This document shows, piece after piece, positions 1 to 12,029 of a DNA stretch of 64,000 nucleotides (within the stretch, counting starts at the first letter, position 1; each line of letters begins with the position of its first letter). Origin of the DNA: Paramecium sonneborni. Its lineage: Eukaryota > Ciliophora > Oligohymenophorea > Peniculida > Parameciidae. Position numbers and translations under genes: made by a program. The DNA lies in contig CAJJDN010000037.1 in assembly GCA_905182985.1 (NCBI GenBank), forward strand, positions 23,892-87,891, read 5' to 3'. The notes beneath the pieces were generated by a model. It saw nothing but the letters and a program-made list of their open reading frames with translations, ran no database searches and had not been told where the DNA came from.

Positions 1-550
1 TATAATTGACAACAATAAAATAATCTAAATAAAGAATCTAAAAAATAAAAGTTATTCTAATATTTGGAAAATATTAAAAATTTTTTTTATCAATGCTATT
101 ACAATTAATATAAAATGAATAGTTAATTGGCTTATATTCGATATTTTATTTTCTCAGAATATTATTAGATTTCTTTCACCAACCCTTATAATTAGATAAT
201 TAAATTAAGAAAAATAATCAAAACTCAATTATTAAAATGTAAATCATATTTCGAAAAATGAAACAAAAAATTAGAATAAAATAATTGAATTCTCTAAACT
301 TCTGAAATAAATAAAACTTTCTAAGAATGGAAAATTAGAATTTAAAAAAGGCCCTTTAAAAAAATACGATTAAGAATTTGAAAAGTTTAATATCTCAAAG
401 TATCAAAATAATAAAATTTGTAAAGAAATTATTGCTATAGTTATTTTTAATTAAAATATTATTTGTATATAATTCTTTTACGTTATTGTTAATAGAATTA
501 TTAAGTTTTAAATTTGGATTCTTTCCTGAAAATAGTATAATAAAATTAAT
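1..550. other. A+T-rich 5' flank, no gene seen
   Basis: Very A+T-rich sequence before the AIG1-like gene. No recognisable protein motif, tRNA or telomeric G4T2/G3T3 repeat is visible, so the window does not start at a chromosome end. Confidence 0.6.
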
Positions 551-1774
551 ATGATTTCTAGAGTAGTTATGGTTGGAACTGTAGGATGTGGTAAGACAAC
601 TTTACTCAACAAAATTTGTAATAAACATTTACAAACTTATAGTGGGGGATCTCAAGATACTAAAGAACCAATGATAAGTCTAAGCGCTTATGGGAAAGGA
701 TTTCAATTGTTAGATACACCTGGATTTGAGGCTTCCTCTTCAAAACTAAATAATTCCATCGGAATCCTAAAATCTCTAATTGATAATCCTATAAATTAAC
801 TACTTGTTGTATTAAGATTAGAAAGATTGGATTTTTTGTTATCTGAATTGTAAAGGGTTGTTAAAATATTCAAAAGATATAAAGACATTATTACAGTTGT
901 TATTACTTTTTTTGATTAATGTGAAAACCAACATTAAATTAGAGAAAACATCATTAGACATCTAAAGAAATTAAAAGTAGAATCAGTGATATTTAAATGT
1001 CAGAATACATCAGGAGATGAACTTTGTCGACAAATTGATAGTAGAAATACTAATTCAAAATAAGGAAGAAGATTTTAATTAAGTTAAACAGAATTATTTA
1101 GTAATTTTATTCATCTTGATTACAATGAATAAATCGATTTCTTATTTTTCGGAGCATAAGATTCGTTTATATGTTAATTTAGGTAAATATAAAGAAATTA
1201 TGAAGAATTTATTAATTAAATTCCAAACACTCAACCAAACATGTCAGAGATCATACATGAAATAATTTAAAGTATCAAAGAGAAAGTTAATAATTAATTT
1301 TAAGAGTTTAAAAAAAAGAATATAAATTATTTTAAAGAAATATATGAAACTTAAGATAAAGATTTTGAAATTATAATAGACTTTCAATTTAGACTAGTTT
1401 TATTAAGTCATATTTAGCGTCTTATGGATAAAGCATTGAGTAAAATGAAATAAAGTGAATCTTGTTATTCTTTAAAATAATGTTCTTATTGTGGAGAAAT
1501 TTGGAGGAGCTCAGATGGTTTATTATTTTGTGGATAATATGAGGGTAACGAAAATTCATTTTAATAAAAAATATCATCAAAGAAATTAGGTTGTGGGAAT
1601 AAATTGATATTGAACGATATGAAATCTTTATCAGAATCCTTTGTGGAAGAAGTGTCATAAATTGAAATTGATGATTATTTATTAGCTATTTTAGCTTAGG
1701 ACGAAGATAAAACAATCAAGGGAGTCAAGAAAATTGAAACTTTAGTGAAAGAGAAAAATATTATATTTATTTGA
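551..1774 (+). CDS. AIG1/GIMAP-like GTPase
   Basis: Intronless 407-residue reading frame with TAA/TAG read as Gln, closed by TGA at 1772-1774. The N-terminus is a compact GTPase: a P-loop GTVGCGKTT at residues 9-17 and a G3 motif LLDTPGF near residue 55. A segment VVLRLERLDF follows, in the place where AIG1/IAN proteins carry their conserved box, and then VVITFFDQCE. The C-terminal third has a Cys pattern (CSYCGEIW, later LFCG and LGCGNK) that looks metal-binding. P-loop plus DTPG spacing is what fixes the family. In animals and plants AIG1/GIMAP GTPases are membrane-associated and linked to defence or cell survival; the ciliate role is unknown. The start is the first ATG, only seven residues before the P-loop. 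No signal peptide or membrane segment is seen. Confidence 0.8.
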
Positions 1775-2913
1775 TTTTGCTATAAATTTAATAAGTTACA
1801 ATTAAAATAATTAAAGTTATATGTTTGTATTGACTTGAAATATTACATTCTCTTTTTAGAATAGAGTCGAATTAATCATAGGGTTTTATTCCAATGATAC
1901 ATTCTACCTTATCAAATTTTTGCTGCCTTGAAAACAAATTAGTGACTATTTAATTATTTAAATATATAAGAAACATAAATAATATAATTAACTAATATTA
2001 TAACTTTCATATTTGTTAAAGAAATTATTTAAAATTAAGAAATGCTGCTTAATCTTGAAGAAAATAATTGATAAACTATTAAATATTGTATTAGATTATG
2101 CTCCTTGCTTATGTTATCTAAAATATAATATATAATAATGAGAGAACTTTGTGAATAGTTTACAAAAATCAATGATTATATTTGCACCATGTATTTATTT
2201 TAATAATCTTTATGCGCATCAATAAATAGATACTTGAAGATTAGAATGTCAAAATAGATGAGTAGCTGTATGATGAATGAAATAAACTATATTTATCTTT
2301 CATTAGGAAATTAATTTCTAGCAAATCTATATGATTCTACCAAATTTTTTCCTTATCAAATAAATTGCTTATTAGCAATTTATTTTTTATAAAATCAAAT
2401 GATTTAAAAATATTTATCAGCTTTTATATAAAAATTAAAATATATTATGAAGTAAATTGTTTCTTTAAGCTTAAATTAGTAAGCTTTATGTTTAATGACA
2501 AGATCAGAAATATTTTGATTTAATAGGTTCATACTCAATAAATTGTTTCCACAAAAATAAAGAAATCAAAATCAAACCTTTAAATGGGAAAATCATAAGT
2601 ATATAATGAAATTTATCTGTTAACTAATATATATTGATAAAAAGGATAGAAATAAGGCACTAATAATTTTTATAATTTAATATAGCATAAGTTTATGAAG
2701 TAAGAAAATAAAATAATAATTTGAGAAAAAGAATTTGAAGTATCATTTATAAAAATTTACTTATTTAATTTATAATAGATATTTAAAATGGGGAAAGATT
2801 TTAGGTATAGGTCAAAAAAAATTTATAATGGGTTGAGTTTAGTGATCATTTTAAGAATTTTTATATAGTAATAACTTGAATTATTTATTTTTGTGAATAT
2901 AAAAATCTTAAAA
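1775..2913. other. Intergenic, no supported gene
   Basis: A+T-rich spacer. Short reading frames exist on both strands but none shows a motif, intron-repaired frame or balanced composition. The minus-strand frame over 2823-3050 appears to be the shadow of the plus-strand exon at 2914. Confidence 0.5.
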
Positions 2914-4476
2914 ATGTGGTAATCAAGATATTTATCATTATTCTTATAATAATGCGCCCTTTTATTTGATCTTAAGAGAAAAAAAGAAGGTTTACAAAAT
3001 TTAAAAGACAAAGCCATAAGAAATTCAGCAAAAGAAGAGATTAGCCACAAGATATGGTAATTATGAAAAACTGAAGGTCTTTATGTCTTTCGATTGATAA
3101 ATAGAAAATAAAGGAATTCCATTTAATATTAAATTGTCTAAATAAATGTAATTTCTGAGTTCAGCATTCTAACTTGTGTTCAATTATAGCCAATAAATAT
3201 TTTAGATTGTTTATCCTTAGATGTAGTATGGATATGCAGTCACTAAAAAATTATTTTAAAGCTACACAATCAGTTTCATTTGGAAAGGAATTGCTACAGC
3301 TGTAATCCTTTTTTATTGTAATCTACAATTTAATTTTCTTTCTTGACAACTATTTATATCTAAAGTAGTAGCTTATGTTACTGCATTTTATTGTTCAATA
3401 GGCTTAATAGAATTTAATTTTAGCTTATGAAGTTCCATCTTTAATAAATGAAATATAATTTTGTAGCTTGAATCCTTTCTTAAAAATAGTTTTTAAAAAG
3501 CAATGATAAAGAACATAAAGAGAATCAGTTAAAGGGATGTAAGCAATATTTTCATGTAACAAAACAATTAAGCTGATCAATAGGAAAATATTCTCATCTT
3601 AAATAAGTTAATAACTCAATTTTATCCACTTATAGTATACTTTTATCTTTAATCTATTTAAAATAAAGTAAGTATTTATTAATTATTCTATATTTCTAAA
3701 GAAAAATCAATTGTATTTTGATTTTATTTTACTATGCTCAACTTCTTCTCAGTATCAACCAAATCTAAATCTAAACAAAGTCTTGTCTAAGATTTTCTTT
3801 ATATTCATAATATAAGACATAAAAAAGTAATAGAAATTCAATAATTATTTTAATTGCTTTTCAAGATAAGGAAATGGAATAGGAAAGAGATCTTAATTAG
3901 ATTTTCGCTTTCTTAATTGATACTTATGATCAATTCTACATGGTAATTACTGAGATGTTTCAAAAAGAGAAGATTTCTAAATTCTTTAAAAGAGGTATGA
4001 TGGAGATGATGAATATCGAGTTCAATAAAGCATTAAGCATAGACAGATCTGAAATTCAAAAAAAGCAGATTAAAAGTTAATTTCGAGGCTTTCTTTATTT
4101 ACATGAGACTCAAAACTATAAAAAAATAATCAGAAAAAGAAATCAAATAAATGATGGTAAAAACAATATTAAGTCTCTTCCAAATATTAGTTAAAACATT
4201 AATTAACTTAATTTGAATAAAAAAGACTATACCATAAAAGCTTACAGAAAAATTCACAAAGTTTTAATTAAAAATATTCATGAGAATAAGAAAAGACTTA
4301 TATTATTGAAATTCTTAGTTCACCACTTAATTTATGATTAAAAATAAATTTAATGCGGATTTAATTTGCTTCATTTCTTAGTTGGAATGAAGGGTCATTT
4401 GAAGAATATAAATAATTGTAAACATCAGGATCAAGAATACTTCATTAATTGGAAGTCATTTATGAACTCACCTTGA
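2914..4476 (+). CDS. Uncharacterised protein, exon structure unresolved
   Basis: Several coding-looking blocks in the same direction. The first (from 2914) is charged: LFDLKRKKEGLQNLKDKAIR, then EEISHKIW. A 20-nt GT..AG intron at 3057-3076 restores the frame into a block with IDKQKIKEF. A middle block near 3200-3420 reads QYGYAVTKKLF followed by hydrophobic stretches (FIWKGIATAVILFY and VVAYVTAFYC) that look like membrane segments, but it is interrupted by TGA. The last block (about 3660-4476) is long and open, basic and clearly coding: EMFQKEKISKFFKRGMMEM, then IKSQFRGFLYLHET, ending at TGA 4474-4476. I do not recognise the family. A membrane N-terminus with a basic cytoplasmic tail is suggested, but the middle in-frame TGA codons mean it could also be a decaying gene. 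Confidence 0.45.
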
Positions 4477-5976
4477 ATCGAACTATGATTTTTAAAATAA
4501 AATGGAAAAATTAGAAATCCCATTCATTAAAATAATTAAAAGGTAATAGTGATTTTATTTTTTCAATGTGCATCTTGTGATAAGTGTATTTATTTAAACG
4601 AATTTAAGGCATGATAATAAAAAGTCAAATTAAATAATCTGGAAAATACTGTTTACTTTAAATGAATCTCTCCTTAACATAGTAGGAGTGATAAGTCTTT
4701 CAGATTAAAGGATGTTAAGATATTATCATAAAAATCTCATTAAGATGGTCCTAGTATTTGTATTAACTTAGAATGTTTCTCTCTCTAAGGTACGGCATTA
4801 CCATCTGATAGCCATAATAATTCTATTCATTTAATACATTTTAAGATAGGATAATAATAAACAAAATTAAATGGTCATAAAAATACTATTTGATAAGAAT
4901 GATTTTTCTCTTCTATTACTCAATTTGATCGGTTATGATTTTAACTCTATTAGTTGCTTTCATAATAAAACATAACAATAAAATTCTAAATTAAATGATG
5001 ATAGTGTAATTATCTTTTAAGTATACTTCTCACCCTTGAATATTTTTTAACATACAATAATTGTTATTGGATGTTAAGACAAGAGTAGCATACTTGAATT
5101 GTTAAAAATACTATATTCATTTAATTCAGATTTTTATTCAATATTTTTCAAGTTTTATAATTGCATCATTTTTAGCCAATAAGTAACATTTAATAATATT
5201 TTAAAAGACAATAATTTAAAGCCAAACAATAGAGTTGAATAAATCTAACTATGGGATATGATTCTTGCTTGAAGATCCTTGATTAAAATTTACTATTGAT
5301 AATAAGTCTTACTTTTAATAAAGTAGAGACATTAAATGAAATAAGCTCTATATGTGTTTTAAAAATTAAATTAGATTAATACTTAATAATATATTTTATA
5401 TAATTAAATACGGATGCTATTTTAAAAAAATTTTTAATTTGGCCTCTATTCATAACATAACCAGGATTGCTTTAAACATTATTTTGATCAATCAATAATC
5501 TATTAACATCTATATATATTAAAAAATTATTAGTTTTTTTAGCACATGGTTAAATAGAGTTAAAGATAGAATTTAAGACTGAAAACCAGTAAGGTTATTA
5601 GTTATAATTCCTATTCATACTACAATAGGTAGGTTGTTAATATCCATTTAAAAATAAATTAGTGTGCTATGCTAGATTATTAAGTATTTAGAAGGTTAGC
5701 TTATCATTAATTTGTGAATAGCAACATTAAATTTAATAACAACTCATTTATTAAAGGTTCTGAATACGATCCAATATTTTTGTATTTTTTCTTCTCTAAC
5801 CAATTAATTAGAAATCATGCAAAATAACAGAAAAGATAGGTGCATAAGAATAATTCTAGGATATGGAACTAAATTTGTTTAAAATTCTATAATTTTCACA
5901 TTCAAAGCACTATCAAATCTTAAAAATGCTGTTAAAGATGAAACAACTTAAGCAATCGATTTTAAAAAATTGTTCT
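4477..5976. other. Intergenic or decayed, one weak ORF
   Basis: The only long frame is plus-strand 4745-5272 (about 175 codons with ciliate code), rich in F, I, L and Y and without motifs. It is within chance expectation for DNA this A+T rich when TGA is the only stop. Nothing else is supported. Confidence 0.4.
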
Positions 5977-7441
5977 ATGTTGGTACTACATATATCATAG
6001 ATTGCTTTATTATCTAATATAACACAAACATCTGTATGCTCTAACAAAGAATTGCATAAAATTGAATTGTATGGCTCTACAGCAACTGTTGATATCTATG
6101 GAGATGGATAAATTGTAAGCCCTAATTTTGCCTTTTTCAATAATCAACTGATAATCTTATAGCAATAATGATCCAAACCCAGATCCTGTTCCTCCAACTA
6201 CTATATCAAATATTAAGAATCCTTAAAGACTAGTGCAATTATTAGCCATTCTTCTAATCCTATCCAGAAAAAAATCAATTATTTCTTTTCTATTTGTACA
6301 ATATCGCTTTATTCAAGAGAATATAAAGATTATGGGATAGTAACTTTTGAGATTTTAAAACTAATTAGATTGAAGTTCTTATTATGAGCAAAATTTCAAG
6401 GAGAAGAGCTATGAATCATGTTTTTGTATTTGAATTAATAATAAATTAAAACCATCCCAGTATTCTTAAGTTTCACTTATGTACTATTATTTGTACTTCA
6501 TATAATATGTCTTATGATGTAAATCTGACCATAATGAATTTGTTTGTAATGAATAGAAACTGAAGAAATTTTAGACTCTGCTAGGTACAAGAGTTTAACT
6601 TCGATCGCTGAGATTAGAACTCTGATAATTCAATAAAAAGATGTCAAAATTAATAAATCAGATAATCTAGATGAAACATTACATGATCTTCTTTGGTCTT
6701 TGGAAGCTTAATTGATAAAAAGAAGTGAAGGGTAATTATCTGAGAGCAATAAAACATTTGTAACGATTTTCAATAAAATTGGATGATCAAATTTGCTGTC
6801 TCAGACATTATGACAAAATAATTTAGATCACACAGATTACAATCATGTGTACTGTTCTAATGAATCCTCCGCATACATGATATCAAATAATAATTTTGAG
6901 CAAAACCACAAACTATATTCTTAAACTTTGGCGCCTATCCATTTGGATTACATATTCAACGACTAATCAATTCAATAAGCAAAAGGAGATTTTTTTATAC
7001 AAATAAAGAAATGTCATAGGATATGTAAATATATGTCTCATAAGTATCCCTGTATTAGCTTATCTCATCTAACTACAGTAAAGGTTTAGATGGGATGTAT
7101 TTAATAGAGCCATAACCAAAAGTTAGCTCGAAAGTTTTGGTATTTATAAAGAAAATAAATAATCTTCTATTATTTTATTAAGTTCATGTATCAATTAGAG
7201 ATGATTTAAAATCAGATATATAACTACAATATGCTCAATAACACAATTTGCCAATTGTTACTGTAATACTTGATCTCAAATTATCAAAAATTTAGAGGCT
7301 CTTCTGTAAGGAATGCTTATCTTATGTAAAATAAATTGAAGAATTGTTCATTATCAAAAATAATTCTATGACTAGATTAATTGATTAAGATTGTGAAGAA
7401 TTGGATTTAGAATAATCAAATAGCAAGATCATAATTTGATA
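5977..7441 (+). pseudogene. Decayed gene for a secreted or surface protein
   Basis: A run of coding-like pieces in changing frames. It starts with a signal-peptide-like ATG frame ([17 protein letters not shown]) leading into [20 protein letters not shown], then a TGA. Further in come a Pro-rich piece DPNPDPVPPTT and pieces reading REYKDYGI, YYEQNFKEKSYESCFC, LDETLHDLLWSLEAQL and NESSAYMISNNNFEQNHK followed by APIHLDYIFNDQSIQQAKGD. G+C is visibly higher than in the flanks, and the pieces have the Asn/Asp/Tyr/Ser-rich composition of ciliate surface proteins. They lie in order on one strand, but they need several frameshifts and skip TGA codons that short introns do not explain. One 29-nt GTAACT..TTAG candidate intron lies near 6340. 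I read this as an eroded copy of a larger gene. A chimera of real exons with assembly errors is the alternative. Confidence 0.5.
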
Positions 7442-7849
7442 AACAAGGATGTAACTTTTTTGAAGAATAGGAATGAAAAATTTATTTTTTCCAAAATTTT
7501 TTATTCACACAATAAGATATACCAAATTCAACGCCATGGTTAGAAAATACAACACCATGTGATTTTTAATACTTTTTAAGTCAAAGTTCTTTAATTCAAA
7601 TTAAAATATAAATTTTTGATCTAATAATTCTATATTTTGATAAATCTAATTTTTTATTTTAAATTTATTTTCTAAGGTAATTTTAGCTATTGTCAATATT
7701 TTTTATTATCAATATTTTGTTTTTTTGATCTACAATCTTTCTAGAGTATTTATTATCATCCATAATTTTGTATTATTTGAATAAGCGTTTATAGAATATA
7801 AATTGATATATTTATGATAGTAACAAAATATAGAACATTATTAATAAAA
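7442..7849. other. Intergenic spacer
   Basis: Highly A+T-rich spacer between the decayed gene and the lectin-domain gene. No feature is seen. Confidence 0.5.
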
Positions 7850-8739
7850 ATGTCACAAAAAGTTCCTTCCTAAATATCTATTGGAGTTGGTTGTTATAGT
7901 TCAAAAAGATTCGATGATAAACTTAAGATGATGAATGGTAACTTTAAAATAACCAGGTTTAAAATTTATCTACTTAATGATCGAATTTGCGGAATTGGAA
8001 TTATTTACTAAAATTAAGTAAATGGAAGAAGGATAATATTCACCGATACAGCTTAGAATCAAAAGTACACCTTTCTATGTGAATTTAACATACCCTCAAG
8101 TATTCTTTTCCCATTTAATAATAGATGATTATCTATAAGTTATTTTTGGCTATTGCGACGAGATTCAAATTAATTAACTTGGTTTTATCACATACTCAGG
8201 AAAATAAGAAATTTTTGGAATAGAGAAAGGAATCAAGTTTGAATACATGTTTATGGGTTATACTTTTTCTGGTTGTAGTGGTATTTTTAACTAAAGAGCA
8301 ATTGAAACCCTAAGTTTCATAGTTCAGAAGCTTCCAAAATAATATATATTGACTCACGTAATTAATAAAATTACATATTTAGCTTCCCTCATTATATAAT
8401 ATACTTTATCAAAACTATTAACTTGAAGAAAATATGGAATATTTTGATTAAAAAGAAATAAATTTAGCAGAATTTCCAGAATTTCCTATTGAAAATGCCT
8501 CTGAAATAATTAATTATCAATAAAAGGATAAAAATTAAAAATCAAATGCAATACAATAAATAGGATATGGACTTTAATATTAATAAGCATATTATAATGG
8601 GAGACCACAACCATAATACTATATACCCAATTCTAATACACCCGCTCAAAGAAATCAAAGAAACCAAAATAGTGATAGAAACATTAGAAGAGGAATATTT
8701 ATAGCAGAGATACTTTTAAGATTAGTTTGTGGTCATTGA
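7850..8739 (+). CDS. Jacalin-like lectin domain protein
   Basis: 279 residues in three exons. The 25-nt introns at 8100-8124 and 8358-8382 each have GTA..TAG ends, and each removes an in-frame TGA or frame jump. Residues 1-150 have the layout of a jacalin-type beta-prism: SIGVGCYSSKRFDD at the start, ITRFKIYLLNDRICGIGIIY, a strand ending in FGYCDEIQINQLGFITYSG, and closing MGYTFSGCSGIF. These correspond to the jacalin F-D-D, I-x-G-I-x-x-x-Y and G-Y-x-G elements. The C-terminal 110 residues are low complexity, rich in Gln, Asn and Tyr, and end in a short hydrophobic stretch (IFIAEILLRLVCG) that might be a membrane anchor. No signal peptide is seen. Sugar binding is inferred from the fold family only. 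Confidence 0.7.
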
Positions 8740-9265
8740 ATAATAAAATTATAAGATAATTAATATTTTTATTTGAAAAATAAGAAATAAATTTCAACTT
8801 GATATGGTTTGATTAACTTTAAACTAGAAATAGTGGTTAAACGAAATAATACAACCAGATATAAAATAATTGATTTCTAAAATGAGTATTGTTAATCAAT
8901 AATTGAATCTTTTAGTGGATAATCATTCTATTAATATTTTTTTCTTTTAAGTTTGTAGCATTTTTCTTTTCATATTCTTTTTAAAAAGACTCTTATCAAT
9001 AAAAATTATATCCTATAAATATAATTAAATGATTTAGATTTTTTATCAAACACTTCTATAAATAAATGGCTTCTTCTAATTGAATTAAATGAAAAATAAT
9101 TTCTTTAATATTTATTTAAGATAAAATTTCAGTTTTTCAATGATTTTATTATTGAATCAGATATTGTGATATTATAAATATTCACCATTATATGAAATCA
9201 TAGAATTATCCTATTTACATATTATCATTAGTATTACCTTAAATAGAAGGAAATTAATAATTATT

Positions 9266-10399
9266 GATAATTAGATTATAAATTCAAAATCAAAATATAT
9301 TTAGAAATTTAAATAGGATTATTAAATGCTAATCAAACCATTTACTTTAATTAATATAAAATAGAATATTCTAGAAAATACATTTGTTTAATATTATTCT
9401 GATAATCGAAACTTAAATAGAATATTACCTTTGGGAATTAAATAATTAATATATCATCACATTTAGAATTTAAAAGAAAAAGAAAATTAAACTAATAAGG
9501 ACGTCAAATATTATTAAAATTCTCAAGTAAATCAGAATTTGATTTTATTATGTTAAATTAAATAATAATAATTATGATTCAATTATTTTTAATAAAAAAG
9601 AGGATAAAATTTAAATATATTCTGTTTATATATCCAGATTTGTTAGTTTATTCTCAATTAATTGCTATTGGATTATTTTATAGGGGAATTTAATATAGAT
9701 TTCAAAGATTTAGTAATGATAGATGAAAATTTAGTTTATTTAAGAATATGATTCAGCTAATAAATTTATTTTTAATAATTCTTATTAATATTTTAGGGAA
9801 TATTTAAAGGTAATAAATATTTTATGATAAAACTTTTATTAATTTATAATAATAAATGTATCAGATGAATTGGAGAATTAACTTTATATTTAAATTTGTG
9901 AGAATCAAGATATTGTCAAGATTTGTATTCTAATATTCATGGTTATTGATGTTTTAAAGGAATTAAATTGGTTTATTTGAGTTTGTTTCTTTAATCATTT
10001 ATTTTAAATTATTTTTATATTTATTAGCTATTGTTATTTCAAATATAATATTTAATTAAACTTGTTTGAATTTATTCCTAATTCCAACCTATAAAAAAAT
10101 TTTCATATTAAAATCTAAAATACAACTAAAAATACTATTAATACAGATATTAAAATTTTTAATTTAAAATATAAGTTGATGTTTATGTTTACAAGACTTA
10201 TAAAAGTAATAGTGATGAAATTACTATGTTTATTCATATTCCTTATAAAATTTCATATCATTACATTTTATCATCTATACATTCATTTTATCAATCAGAA
10301 CTCTTTTTTTTAATTATTTATTATTAAGAGTTAATAAATAATTTTATCAAGTAATCAAATTCGAAATACTTAGTTATGTATATTGAATAAAAAAAAAGG
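9266..10399. repeat. Direct repeat copy 1 (1134 bp)
   Basis: This stretch recurs, apparently without change and with the same length, at 10401-11534, separated only by a single N at 10400. Both copies begin GATAATTAGATTATAAATTC and end in a run of A followed by GG. Confidence 0.9.
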
Positions 10400-10400
10400 N
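10400..10400. other. Assembly gap (single N)
   Basis: One undetermined base exactly between two identical 1134-bp copies. This is the pattern left when overlapping contig ends are joined without being merged. Confidence 0.85.
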
Positions 10401-11534
10401 GATAATTAGATTATAAATTCAAAATCAAAATATATTTAGAAATTTAAATAGGATTATTAAATGCTAATCAAACCATTTACTTTAATTAATATAAAATAGA
10501 ATATTCTAGAAAATACATTTGTTTAATATTATTCTGATAATCGAAACTTAAATAGAATATTACCTTTGGGAATTAAATAATTAATATATCATCACATTTA
10601 GAATTTAAAAGAAAAAGAAAATTAAACTAATAAGGACGTCAAATATTATTAAAATTCTCAAGTAAATCAGAATTTGATTTTATTATGTTAAATTAAATAA
10701 TAATAATTATGATTCAATTATTTTTAATAAAAAAGAGGATAAAATTTAAATATATTCTGTTTATATATCCAGATTTGTTAGTTTATTCTCAATTAATTGC
10801 TATTGGATTATTTTATAGGGGAATTTAATATAGATTTCAAAGATTTAGTAATGATAGATGAAAATTTAGTTTATTTAAGAATATGATTCAGCTAATAAAT
10901 TTATTTTTAATAATTCTTATTAATATTTTAGGGAATATTTAAAGGTAATAAATATTTTATGATAAAACTTTTATTAATTTATAATAATAAATGTATCAGA
11001 TGAATTGGAGAATTAACTTTATATTTAAATTTGTGAGAATCAAGATATTGTCAAGATTTGTATTCTAATATTCATGGTTATTGATGTTTTAAAGGAATTA
11101 AATTGGTTTATTTGAGTTTGTTTCTTTAATCATTTATTTTAAATTATTTTTATATTTATTAGCTATTGTTATTTCAAATATAATATTTAATTAAACTTGT
11201 TTGAATTTATTCCTAATTCCAACCTATAAAAAAATTTTCATATTAAAATCTAAAATACAACTAAAAATACTATTAATACAGATATTAAAATTTTTAATTT
11301 AAAATATAAGTTGATGTTTATGTTTACAAGACTTATAAAAGTAATAGTGATGAAATTACTATGTTTATTCATATTCCTTATAAAATTTCATATCATTACA
11401 TTTTATCATCTATACATTCATTTTATCAATCAGAACTCTTTTTTTTAATTATTTATTATTAAGAGTTAATAAATAATTTTATCAAGTAATCAAATTCGAA
11501 ATACTTAGTTATGTATATTGAATAAAAAAAAAGG
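10401..11534. repeat. Direct repeat copy 2 (1134 bp)
   Basis: Second copy of 9266-10399, in the same orientation and of equal length. It continues into unique sequence at 11535. Confidence 0.9.
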
Positions 11535-12029
11535 AATTCAATAAAGCAAGGCTTAAATAAAATGAATCAATTCTTATTCTTATAAATTCAACTTTAATTG
11601 AAAACATACAATGTATACACTATTTATTTTTTTCAGTTTAATAAATGAGATTAGCTCCAACAAGAATAAATTAATTTTAAATTTCCCTCCTTATTAAGGA
11701 ATTCATTAACAATTATAAATTTATTTGTATATATATATATGATAATTCAAAATAAATTAAATTAATTTTTTCAAAAAATTATCAAACAAACCCTTAAATC
11801 TTGGTTTGAGTTAATTAATTTCTTCAATTATCTAATTTTTTTAAATTTTTAAGAAAATTTATAAGATAGGCTTGAAACTAAAAATTTTTAAAATGAGATA
11901 TATTAAATCTTACAATGCATTGAAATTATTCAGTATATATTATAAATAGTATTTATTAGTATATTAATTGAAAAATGTTTTATAATAAATGTGATCGTGA
12001 TTATGAAATATAATTTTCAGATAATCTTT

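Larger units (their letters stand above)
8740..12029. other. Gene-free A+T-rich stretch with an assembly-type duplication
   Basis: About 3.3 kb without any convincing coding sequence. Most of it is the two direct copies described separately (9266-10399 and 10401-11534). The rest is simple A+T-rich sequence. Confidence 0.55.

Noticed and set aside
4745..5272. 176-codon plus-strand frame with ciliate code
   Set aside because: Composition is that of A+T-rich spacer; frames of this length are expected by chance when only TGA stops.
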